A stretch of 13,756 bases of DNA from Candidatus Bathyarchaeota archaeon (GTDB lineage Archaea > Thermoproteota > Bathyarchaeia > Bathyarchaeales > WUQV01). The stretch spans positions 1 to 13,756 of the forward strand of contig WUQV01000073.1 in assembly GCA_009889585.1 (NCBI GenBank), in the 5' to 3' direction. Position numbers and translations under genes: made by a program. The notes under the pieces are model-generated. The model saw only the letters and a program-made list of their open reading frames with translations. It did not search any database and was not told where the DNA came from. The number at the start of each line of letters is the position of its first letter. Positions within the stretch are counted from its first letter, which is position 1. Below, one piece after another: positions 6,679-13,087 of this stretch.

Positions 6679-7029
6679 TTATACTTTGCTTAAGAGCCTA
6701 TTCTTATCATCCACAAAGACTAACTTTGGCTGTAAATTCGCTGCTCTTTCATCAGGGACGGTTACATACGAAAGGATTATCAGGACGTCTCCTTTTACTA
6801 CCAATCTAGCGGCAGGACCGTTTACGATTATTTCCCCTTCCCCTCCTGGCATGGCATAGGTTTCAAACCTGGCGCCGTTATTTAGATTCAAAACCTCTAC
6901 CTTCTCATAGGGGAGGATATTAGCGCTTTTAAGCAGGCTTTTGTCAATAGTTATGCTCCCCTCATAACCTAAATTCGTATCCGTGACCATTACGCGATGA
7001 ATCTTGCTCTTGAGCATCGTCCTCATCAT
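6679..7029 (-). CDS. panD: Aspartate 1-decarboxylase, pyruvoyl-dependent (bacterial type)
   Basis: PanD makes beta-alanine from aspartate for pantothenate and coenzyme A. The 116-aa protein aligns residue for residue with E. coli numbering when started at ATG 7029. K9 is in place, EGSITID gives the G24-S25 self-cleavage site that creates the pyruvoyl group, NNGARFETY gives R54, T57 and Y58, and NGPAARLV and GDVLIILSYV follow. A GGTGA ribosome binding site (plus-strand 7036-7040) lies 6 bases upstream, and an in-frame TGA just before the start excludes a longer protein. The gene lies 96 bases after the mmp2-like gene on the same strand. A TTTTAAAAT box at about 7119-7128 could give it its own promoter. 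Archaea more often make beta-alanine with MfnA- or GAD-like PLP decarboxylases, so a bacterial-type PanD here suggests transfer. Confidence 0.93.
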   Translation of the reverse strand: MMRTMLKSKIHRVMVTDTNLGYEGSITIDKSLLKSANILPYEKVEVLNLNNGARFETYAMPGGEGEIIVNGPAARLVVKGDVLIILSYVTVPDERAANLQPKLVFVDDKNRLLSKV

Positions 7030-7118
7030 TTGCCTTCACCACTTCTTCGCCCTCCTCATATTTTTCCTTTTCGGTTAAAGGGACTGATAATACGTTTATC
7101 CTCATTACGTTAAACTAA

Positions 7119-7128
7119 AGTGATTTTA
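7119..7128 (-). promoter_or_regulatory. Candidate TATA box for panD
   Basis: On the minus strand the sequence reads GTTTTAAAATC, a good archaeal TATA-like element. A start of transcription about 25 bases downstream would leave a leader of roughly 65 bases before the panD ATG. It overlaps the end of the mmp2-like gene, so panD may be read both from here and by read-through. Confidence 0.3.
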
Positions 7129-8085
7129 AAACCTATTGACGCCGAAGATCGACTCACGCCTTAGGTCTAAGAAGAGCTCAAGCTGCCCTTCGTACGAAAG
7201 CCATATCTCCCTCTTAGCAGTAACCTCGCCGATAACGGCAGCCTCTAGCCCGTGGCCCTTTAACAAGCTTAAGCAATCCTCAGGCTTGTCCGTTGATATG
7301 ATAAATCCTAAGCTCGGGTAGGCAATTAGCCAATCATTAAGGCTTACGCCCTTAGGCTTGGGCACATCTTTTAAGTCGATTAAGGCGCCCACGCGGCTTG
7401 ACTCACAAAGCATCGCTATCGTCCCGACGAGGCCTGGGCCGCTTACATCCCTTGCGGCGTGCGCCAATTTCCTCTCGGCTAACTCGGCCATGGAGTTCAA
7501 CTGCCTTAGGATCTCGTGGCTTTGCTTAACGGTAATCGAGTCGAATGCTTTGACCCAGCCCTTGGAGCGGAGCTCCCCGATTAAATCGACGGCGAATACT
7601 AAAGCATCTCCGGGCTCAGCTGCGGTGCTAGGTAGGACGTTCTTCGCCACGCCTACGGCTGCTCCGTCAACGGAGTCGTAAGATGTATCCGGATGGGTAT
7701 GGCCTTTGAGAAGCTTAAGCTCGTACTTTCGCAAGCCTTCGGCAATTCCTTCAGCTATCGCTCGACGTACTGCGCTCGAACTCGATGAGATGACGTTCAC
7801 GAACCCGATCGGCCTAGCGCCTTTCGCGACTACGTCGTTTACGTTGACGAGGACGCAGTAATACCCTGCTAACCAAGGGTTATCCCTCACGAGGTCCTCG
7901 ACTATGCCGTCGCAGGAGACGACGACCTTAAAGCCGTTTATCTCGAAGAAGCCTGCGTCATCGTAGGATGTTTCGCTGAAGACCTTTAAGATCTCCCAGA
8001 GGGAGGACTTTCGAGTTAAGCCCTTAAACCGCCTTAGCTCCTCGATCAAGCCTTTAAGCCTAAAGGAGCTCAACGCGTTCACCAA
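7126..8085 (-). CDS. AIR synthase-related protein, methanogenesis marker 2-like (PurM/HypE/SelD superfamily)
   Basis: This 319-aa protein belongs to the PurM ATP-binding superfamily. Its N-terminal half contains YDDAGFF (41-47), SCDGI, NPWLAGYYCVLVNVNDVVAKG, ARPIGFVNV and GHTHPDTSYDSVD (from 128). The C-terminal half has AEPGDALVFAVDL, AARDVSGPG followed by LVGTIAMLCESS, and WLIAYPSLGFI. This order matches my memory of methanogenesis marker protein 2: the DPWWAGYCSVLVNVND, GHTHPD, GKDISNPG..GTLGMLLE and MYPGMGF motifs. That family is conserved in methanogens with no proven reaction. The related cyanobacterial Sll0787 family is the alternative. Starts TTG 8085 and GTG 8082 are both possible, without a clear ribosome binding site. 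It shares a bidirectional TATA element with the Zn-ribbon gene and precedes panD. I do not claim a substrate. Confidence 0.78.
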   Translation of the reverse strand: MVNALSSFRLKGLIEELRRFKGLTRKSSLWEILKVFSETSYDDAGFFEINGFKVVVSCDGIVEDLVRDNPWLAGYYCVLVNVNDVVAKGARPIGFVNVISSSSSAVRRAIAEGIAEGLRKYELKLLKGHTHPDTSYDSVDGAAVGVAKNVLPSTAAEPGDALVFAVDLIGELRSKGWVKAFDSITVKQSHEILRQLNSMAELAERKLAHAARDVSGPGLVGTIAMLCESSRVGALIDLKDVPKPKGVSLNDWLIAYPSLGFIISTDKPEDCLSLLKGHGLEAAVIGEVTAKREIWLSYEGQLELFLDLRRESIFGVNRF

Positions 8086-8133
8086 GCGAGGCCTTAAGGC
8101 AAAAGACTGGCCAGCCGTAAGCTAGAGCATAAC

Positions 8134-8142
8134 GTATATAAA
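8134..8142. promoter_or_regulatory. Shared, bidirectional TATA box
   Basis: GTATATAAA at 8134-8142 reads as a good TATA box in both directions. On the plus strand, transcription would begin near 8164, which is downstream of ATG 8145 and about 38 bases before ATG 8202. On the minus strand it would begin near 8112, giving a leader of about 27 bases for the mmp2-like gene. The 10-bp palindrome GCCTTAAGGC (8091-8100) lies in that minus leader. Confidence 0.5.
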
Positions 8143-8201
8143 CCATGGGGCCCTTGAGCGACGCTTCGGCGGCACGAGGGCCGTTGCTTTTGACCGTATC
8201 G

Positions 8202-8363
8202 ATGCCCGTATGCACGAGTTGCAATCGCTTGATTCAACCGGGCGCTCGAGCGGTTAAGTTCAACTGTCCTAATTGCGGGGAGATGACGATATGGAGGTGT
8301 CCTAAGTGTCGAAAGTTCGGCCGACAATATAAATGCCTGAAGTGCGGGTTCGTCGGGCCTTAA
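8202..8363 (+). CDS. Small archaeal Zn-ribbon protein (HVO_2753 / DUF1610 type)
   Basis: This is a 53-aa protein with four CxxC knuckles: C4/C7, C22/C25, C33/C36 and C45/C48. They lie in the layout CTSC...FNCPNCGE...WRCPKCRK...YKCLKCGFVGP. That pattern is the conserved archaeal two-zinc protein family typified by HVO_2753, thought to bind RNA or act around translation. An upstream in-frame ATG at 8145 would add 19 residues, but it lies only a few bases from the TATA box and upstream of the expected transcription start. The family also begins a few residues before the first cysteine pair, so ATG 8202 is preferred. A short T run at 8368-8372 just after the stop may help termination. The gene stands alone on this strand. 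Confidence 0.85.
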   Translation: MPVCTSCNRLIQPGARAVKFNCPNCGEMTIWRCPKCRKFGRQYKCLKCGFVGP

Positions 8364-8751
8364 GGGATTTTTACGAACTTCCTCACGCCGCTCATTTCGC
8401 TTTCATTGCTTACCATTAGCGCTAAATTAGATCAACCGCATCTCAAGCGGGCAACGTTTTAACTTAGGCTTGCCGGCCTTTAAATTTATCAAGCAAATCT
8501 AATTTTATTTAGCATTCGAGGGCTCAAAACGAGTGATAACCTATTCCCCCGCACCATCCGTGAACAAGCCTATTTTCGGTCTGTTTTGAGAAAACGTCAT
8601 GACATATGACGTTACATCTGTCACCATACAAAGAGTTAAGAATTAACAATTTGACATACATATTCACATAGCTTTAGTTATGGCTTAGTAAGTCTTAGCT
8701 TAAAACGAGGATGAAAAATGTTACTTTTCATCCAGGATTTACTAGATTGAT
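8364..8751. other. Gene-free convergent spacer with several inverted repeats
   Basis: This 388-base spacer lies between the ends of the Zn-ribbon gene and alkA and has no credible ORF. It contains CTCAAAAC 8523-8530 paired with GTTTTGAG 8583-8590 across 52 bases. A perfect 8-bp arm repeat AACGTCAT/ATGACGTT follows at 8593-8613 with a 5-base spacer. GTTAA/TTAAC lies at 8635-8647. The strongest hairpin is at 8709-8733. A TATA-like TTTAAATTTAT near 8478-8488 would start a transcript near 8510, just before the first repeat. No gene reads outward from here, so a small RNA is possible but unproven. Confidence 0.4.
8709..8733 (-). terminator. Hairpin downstream of alkA
   Basis: GGATGAAAA (8709-8717) pairs perfectly with TTTTCATCC (8725-8733) around a 7-base loop, about 19 bases after the alkA stop on the minus strand. 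A T-containing stretch (CGTTTTAAG) follows on that strand. It is likely to shape the alkA transcript 3' end. Archaea do not strictly need hairpins, so this is an inference. Confidence 0.4.
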
Positions 8752-9651
8752 CTAAATTTTGATTTTTAATCTATTTCCATAAAGCAAATACGTTATTATG
8801 ACTACTTTACTTCCTCTCCACTTCTCCGTGAACTTTCTAATGACTTCGGATGTTTGTAAATTGCCGTTAAAGTAATATTGTGAAATGGCTCGTCTAACGC
8901 CTAAATCATCTGCAGGAATCCAGTCTAAACCTATACAAGCCGCTATTATTAATTCAGCAGTCCATTTTCCTATGCCCCTAAACTTCGTTAACTCATTTAT
9001 TATTTCTTGTGGGCTAAGGTTCCTTAACTTTTCTGAATTAAAGCTCTGTCGTGAGACCGCTTCTGAAAAATGCTTGATGTACTCCGCTTTTCTTCGACTT
9101 AAACCACAGCTTGTGAGCTCATGGATTGACGAGTTAGCAAGGTCCTCAGGCTTGGGAAAAGCATAGTAATTCTCACCTTTAAAATTGATAGTGTGTCCGA
9201 ACTTTCTGATGATATTTGCAGTTAAATTATAAGCGACATTAAGGGAAATCTGTTGTTGAATTATTGCTTTAACAATACCCTCGAAGATTGTAACGGCCAT
9301 CTTAGGGGCCTTAAATCCATAAAGTTTATTTCTTATTTCTTTAAGAATTCTATCCTCTTCCATATATTGGTAAGCTTTCCTTAAATCTAACTGTAAATTC
9401 AGAAAGTTTGTAATGATTTGTTTTAATTTACTCTCATTTGGGATTTCATCTACGGTCTCCACAATAAGTTTTGGACTGTTAATTTTTCCTATGGAATAAA
9501 TTCTAAGTGGGATGACATTTTCATTAACAGTAATAGCCATTTGTAGATTATTATTTTTTCTTAAATATGGAAGTGGACCTTTATTTTGACTCACAAGAAA
9601 TTCTAAGCTTAATTCAAAGTTATAAGGCGCTTCAGGATCTAAAACAATCAT
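8752..9651 (-). CDS. AlkA-type DNA-3-methyladenine glycosylase (HhH-GPD family)
   Basis: This 299-aa protein contains the HhH-GPD core of base-excision glycosylases. IIQQQISLNVAYNLTANII lines the fold, LSRRKAEYIKHFSEAV is the linker helix, and the helix-hairpin-helix LTKFRGIGKWTAELIIA spans 221-237 (G226, G228, K229). D249 of PADDLGVRR fits the catalytic aspartate of AlkA. An AlkA-like N-terminal domain (residues about 1-95) precedes it, so the length matches AlkA rather than EndoIII, and no Fe-S cysteine set is present at the C-terminus. It removes alkylated bases. ATG 9651 has only a weak upstream ribosome binding site. The gene starts 48 bases after the KITE gene on the same strand, so it may end the SMC operon. 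It is far more AT-rich than its upstream neighbours, which suggests a separate origin. A TTTAAAA at 9666-9672 is too close to the ATG for a convincing promoter. Confidence 0.87.
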   Translation of the reverse strand: MIVLDPEAPYNFELSLEFLVSQNKGPLPYLRKNNNLQMAITVNENVIPLRIYSIGKINSPKLIVETVDEIPNESKLKQIITNFLNLQLDLRKAYQYMEEDRILKEIRNKLYGFKAPKMAVTIFEGIVKAIIQQQISLNVAYNLTANIIRKFGHTINFKGENYYAFPKPEDLANSSIHELTSCGLSRRKAEYIKHFSEAVSRQSFNSEKLRNLSPQEIINELTKFRGIGKWTAELIIAACIGLDWIPADDLGVRRAISQYYFNGNLQTSEVIRKFTEKWRGSKVVIITYLLYGNRLKIKI

Positions 9652-9699
9652 TTTTACTCATTTCTTTTAAAGCACGTCAAGGTTAGCTAACGCTCAAGC

Positions 9700-10257
9700 T
9701 TAGGCCTTAAGAATAGACTCCATAAGGAGCTTTTGATCGACCTCAGCTCTCGTCCTCCACCCTAAGTACAATTGGCCGCTTTCATCCTCGCTTACGTAAC
9801 CAGCTTTAACGTATCGATCGATATTCGTCCTCACCCTCCAACCTGGGAGCTTCTCGCTCAATAGCTTCTCCAAGTCAGCTCGAGCAACCTTTCCTCCTTT
9901 AGAGATGACGTATGAGATCGTTATAGCCAGCCCTGCTATATCGTCTATCCTCCAACCCATCATCTTCACGTCCTTAAGCGTAGGCCCATTTCGTAACGTT
10001 ACGTAAAACCGAGCCCTTTCAAGCTGCTCTAAGCTAGGCTTGCCCATCGGTTGAGGTTCCTCCTCAAAGATGGTCTTCACTTGTAAATCGATCTTAGATA
10101 AGTAGCTATTGAGGACTTCAAGAACCTTAGGGTAATCGGAGCCTAAGAGGCGGCGTAGCTCCCAACCCTTAACCCCTGGCCTCTTATGTTGTTTAAAGAG
10201 GAGCAAATGAGCCGCTCGTTTTACCTTTTGAGCATAAGGCGCCTTCCTTTCGCTCAT
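9700..10257 (-). CDS. Candidate KITE subunit (tandem winged-helix, Nse3/MAGE-like)
   Basis: This is a 185-aa cytoplasmic protein with no membrane segment. Two winged-helix-like units are suggested. The first (about 10-90) runs VKRAAHLLLFKQHKRPGVKG, WELRRLLGSDYPKVLEVL and ends with the strand ARFYVTLR. The second (about 104-172) runs IDDIAGLAITISYVISKGG, a recognition-type helix ADLEKLLSEKLPGW, then YVKAGYVSEDESGQLYLGW with RTRAEV (168-173). The last part resembles the W-G-x-R-A-x-x-E ending of MAGE/Nse3 domains. KITE proteins (ScpB, MukE, Nse1, Nse3) bind kleisins as tandem winged-helix dimers. ATG 10257 overlaps the kleisin-like stop by 4 bp, with GGAGGGATG just upstream. The position next to SMC and kleisin genes is the strongest argument. 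An ScpB-like or unrelated winged-helix DNA-binding protein is possible. Confidence 0.6.
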   Translation of the reverse strand: MSERKAPYAQKVKRAAHLLLFKQHKRPGVKGWELRRLLGSDYPKVLEVLNSYLSKIDLQVKTIFEEEPQPMGKPSLEQLERARFYVTLRNGPTLKDVKMMGWRIDDIAGLAITISYVISKGGKVARADLEKLLSEKLPGWRVRTNIDRYVKAGYVSEDESGQLYLGWRTRAEVDQKLLMESILKA

Positions 10258-11069
10258 CTTTCATCCCTCCACTTAATCCAACGCTCAACGCTTATCGAAA
10301 TAGGCAATGATATGCGTTGACTTTCAATGGGCTCCTTTGGAACGTCGCGGGGCCTTAAATAAATATCATCCTCAAGCGATCGGCCTTCTAACTCCGCATA
10401 ATCATACGTCACTAAGAAGCTAGTTAAATAAGCTCTACGAACAGTCTCCTCATACGTATTAGCACAAATGAAATCCCAATATGGCAACTTCCCACCTTTG
10501 GTTCGCAACTTCAACTCCTCGTAAAGATCCTTTAACCCCTTGGAAAAGGCTTCTTCAGATAGTAAGCGCTGTTTGACGAGCTCTTCGTAACCGATCGGCT
10601 CAACCTCGATTAGCTTAACGGCTTCCTCCTTCCACCTCTCCCCTAGCGGCAAAAGATTCCTCCAGTACTTAACGGCTTCCTCCAATACGTGAGGCGAAAG
10701 CTGCTCTAGCTCGACGATCGGGCGCCATGCCGTTAAGAACGCCTTAATAAGTTGCTCCTTCGAAAGCGTGCGCACCCTTTCCTCTAAGATGAACGGATCC
10801 TTGTAAAGCGTCGACGATCGACGCCTAACCCATTCCCCTTGAGCATGTACTACTGAAGCCATTCTACATACGGCTTCAGCGTCTAAGCAAAGCTCCTCAG
10901 TCGACTCTCGATTTAAGCTAAGGAGGTGCTCTTTGATCACAAATATCACGTCGTCTACGTTTACGAGGAATGGATCGAGCCCTCTTTCTTCGACGGATTT
11001 ACAAACTTCAATCACGCGACGAAGGCGCTCAACGCGGCTTAAGCTCATCCTACCTTCGCCAGAGGTCAT
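10254..11069 (-). CDS. Kleisin-like SMC partner (ScpA-type layout)
   Basis: This 271-aa protein is predicted to bridge the SMC heads. The N-terminal part resembles ScpA: two helices (about 10-30), GLDPFLVNVDDV (30-41, compare the LDxxxIDV segment of ScpA), then a long helix LDAEAVCRMASVV (62-74) ending near STLYKDPF (86-93). The middle (94-160) is helical. The C-terminal part (about 178-240) fits a winged helix that binds the SMC head: LPYWDFIC, then a helix ETVRRAYLTSFLVTYDY and a strand pair DDIYLRPRD, compare VVxFLALLELxxxGxVxxxQ...DIxI. ATG 11069 shares one base with the SMC stop (TAATG), and GGAGGTGG (plus-strand 11074-11081) precedes it. ATG 11048 is a second possible start. The stop overlaps the KITE start by 4 bp. 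Similarity is by pattern only, but the gene order SMC, kleisin, KITE supports it. Confidence 0.68.
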   Translation of the reverse strand: MTSGEGRMSLSRVERLRRVIEVCKSVEERGLDPFLVNVDDVIFVIKEHLLSLNRESTEELCLDAEAVCRMASVVHAQGEWVRRRSSTLYKDPFILEERVRTLSKEQLIKAFLTAWRPIVELEQLSPHVLEEAVKYWRNLLPLGERWKEEAVKLIEVEPIGYEELVKQRLLSEEAFSKGLKDLYEELKLRTKGGKLPYWDFICANTYEETVRRAYLTSFLVTYDYAELEGRSLEDDIYLRPRDVPKEPIESQRISLPISISVERWIKWRDER

Positions 11070-13087
11070 TAAGCCACCTCCTTTACGATAGACGATCCTC
11101 GTACGCTTTGGACGGTGATAACGTGTACATCCTTAACGTCAAACGTTATCGAGCTAGGCGTTATGAGCAAATATTGTACGTCGGAGCCCTTCGCTGATGA
11201 TATCAATAAGTTGGCTATGAGCTCTTTGTTCCTATCGTCCATGTGCACGTGAAATTCATCGACGGCCCTAAGCGGAGAACGAACGTGTTGTTGTAAAGCC
11301 AAGAGGAAGGCCATCGTAACGACGCTTCTCTCCCCTCCGCTTTGAACGTAAGCGTCTAACGGAACGGGCTTAGCGCCTTTAAATCCAACTAATGGCTCAA
11401 GCCCAGCTAGCTCAACATCATGTCCATTAATGAGCTTAACTTCTCCAATAGCTCCCACTTGATTTAACACCGTTTGATATTGTATATTCACTTTGTCAAG
11501 TAAGCTTTGAATTACGGACTTCCAAACGTTAGTCCTCTCCTTCACCTCTTCCATAGCCTTTTCTCTATTTTCAGCAGCAACTCTTGCCTTTTCCTTTAGC
11601 TCCTCATACAATCTAACGTAAGATTCATACATGCGCTCAACTTCCTCTGAAACATCTGCTAAAGCTAAAAGATGTCCATCCGTAAGGTGCATTTCATCAA
11701 GTATCGCGTTTAAGTCCCTCGTCGAAGTCAAACGCGGCCCAAGCGCCTCCGCCCTTTCAACGACCTCATTAAGCGCAACAATAGATGAACTTAGCTCTTC
11801 ATTAAGGTCCTTTAAGCGCTCCTCAAGCTCCTCCTTTCGACTACATAATAGCTTCAAATCAACCATTAAGTCCACTACTTGATCGCTTGAAATTTCTACA
11901 TCTCGATTTATACGTTCAATTTCTAACTCTGCATTCGATATCATTAATTTTAACTCCTCAATATGCTTAGCAGACTCATCCTTTAAACTTTCAAAATTCT
12001 TAATCTTAGTAGTGAAAAATTGAAATAAAGTTCCCCTTAAGTCTTCACATTCCTCCTTCATTTTAAATAATTTTATTGCAAAATCAAGCGGCAATTGATC
12101 AATACTACTTAAGCAATAATCAATTCGCTCTAAAGTTAAAGGCATTAACGAATTAATTTCCTCTAAGCCTTGAATCGCTAATAATTCCTTTAATTCCCAT
12201 TTAGCTATTTCTCCCTCTAACTTCAACCTTCTCTTAATTAAACTTCTCCATTCATCCTTTAAAGAGTTTAATTTCATTCGAAAATCAAAAAGCTGACATT
12301 CAACATTTTCAATTTCATTCTTTACATTCTTAATCTTATCCTCAGCCTCTATTAGCTTGCGCTTTAACTCTTCAATTAATTCTTCTTTTTTCATAACTTC
12401 AACCCAAGCTGCTTCACGCTCTAAAAACTTCTTCTTCAATTGTAACTCCTTCTTCCTTTGATAACGTTCATATTGCTCCCTCCAATAGCTTAACGTTTGC
12501 TCCGCTGACTCCAAGAGCTTGCCGGTAGCCTCCTCTTGGCTTAAGGCCCTTTCGAGCTTCCTTCGAGCCTCTAAGACGTTCTTACGATAAGGCTCTAAGC
12601 CGACGGCCGCTTCGACCATCCTTAGCCTCTCTTGAGGGGGTAATGCCGCGAAACGCTCCATCATCCCTTGATGTACGATGATGAGTAAGTTCTCAGGGTC
12701 TACGCCGAGTCTATTCAAAAGCCTTCTGACTTCCTCCCTCGTAACGGCCTTGTTATCTAGCTCGAACCAATAATCCCCATCTTTACGAAGGACCCTCGTG
12801 AGGAGGATTTCGTCTTTGTTAAACCTAGGGATCGGCCTTCTCCCGCTCCTTCGCCTATTGTCCAACGTTAACGTAACTCGAGCTTGGCTCTTGCCCCATC
12901 GTATGAGGTCGCTTAACTTCCTCGACCTTTCGGTATGGGATTGAGCTAAGGTTACCGATATCCCCAGTAAGATGCTGGACTTACCGGATCCGTTCGGCCC
13001 GCAAATGACGTTTACGCTGGGCTTAAGGGGGATCCTAGCGTACTCGTAGCTCATGAAGTTCTCAAGCGTTACCTCTCGGATCAACAT
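11069..13087 (-). CDS. Short SMC-family ATPase with Smc5/Smc6-type motifs
   Basis: This 672-aa protein has a split ABC ATPase head. The N lobe carries IREVTLENFMSYE, Walker A GPNGSGKSS (30-38), LSDLIRWGKSQARV and Q-loop IIVHQGMMERFAAL (Q140), then LRMVEAAVGL. Coiled-coil arms run about 165-310 and 365-447. A conserved-looking segment, LGPRLTSTRDLNAILDEM and DVSEEVERMYESY, lies at 449-491. The C lobe has QSGGERSVVTMAFLLALQ (signature from 582), Walker B LRAVDEF (606-612), D-loop MDDRN (616-620) and LLITPSS (640-646). QSGGERSVxTM and AVDE resemble Smc5, whereas DEFxVxMD and LLxTPxS resemble Smc6. Usual SMCs are 1,000-1,200 aa; these arms are short and no hinge domain is recognisable around 310-360. 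There is no zinc hook CxxC and no mre11 nearby, so it is not Rad50. ATG 13087 has no strong ribosome binding site. It heads an operon with the kleisin and KITE genes. Confidence 0.88.
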   Translation of the reverse strand: MLIREVTLENFMSYEYARIPLKPSVNVICGPNGSGKSSILLGISVTLAQSHTERSRKLSDLIRWGKSQARVTLTLDNRRRSGRRPIPRFNKDEILLTRVLRKDGDYWFELDNKAVTREEVRRLLNRLGVDPENLLIIVHQGMMERFAALPPQERLRMVEAAVGLEPYRKNVLEARRKLERALSQEEATGKLLESAEQTLSYWREQYERYQRKKELQLKKKFLEREAAWVEVMKKEELIEELKRKLIEAEDKIKNVKNEIENVECQLFDFRMKLNSLKDEWRSLIKRRLKLEGEIAKWELKELLAIQGLEEINSLMPLTLERIDYCLSSIDQLPLDFAIKLFKMKEECEDLRGTLFQFFTTKIKNFESLKDESAKHIEELKLMISNAELEIERINRDVEISSDQVVDLMVDLKLLCSRKEELEERLKDLNEELSSSIVALNEVVERAEALGPRLTSTRDLNAILDEMHLTDGHLLALADVSEEVERMYESYVRLYEELKEKARVAAENREKAMEEVKERTNVWKSVIQSLLDKVNIQYQTVLNQVGAIGEVKLINGHDVELAGLEPLVGFKGAKPVPLDAYVQSGGERSVVTMAFLLALQQHVRSPLRAVDEFHVHMDDRNKELIANLLISSAKGSDVQYLLITPSSITFDVKDVHVITVQSVRGSSIVKEVA

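Noticed and set aside
7358..7681. 107-residue plus-strand ORF opposite the mmp2-like gene
   Set aside because: It is antisense to conserved motifs of a well-supported gene and has no family resemblance of its own.
8094..8327. 77-residue minus-strand ORF opposite the Zn-ribbon gene
   Set aside because: It is antisense to the four CxxC motifs, and its product is Arg/Ser-rich without domains.
8523..8590. C/D box sRNA with GTGATAA as C box and a closing CTCAAAAC/GTTTTGAG stem
   Set aside because: No proper CUGA D box or D' box is present; the C box is only a partial match.
11069..13087. Reading the SMC-like ATPase as Rad50/SbcC
   Set aside because: It has no zinc-hook CxxC in the coil and no mre11, herA or nurA neighbours. 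The signature (QSGGERSVVTM), Walker B (AVDEF) and D-loop (MDDRN) differ from the Rad50 DEPxxxLD pattern.
9700..13087. A Wadjet/JetABCD-type anti-plasmid system
   Set aside because: There is no JetD-like topoisomerase VI/nuclease gene next to the three subunits, and the ATPase motifs point to Smc5/6 rather than MukB/JetC. The gene at 13209 cannot be judged as it is cut off.
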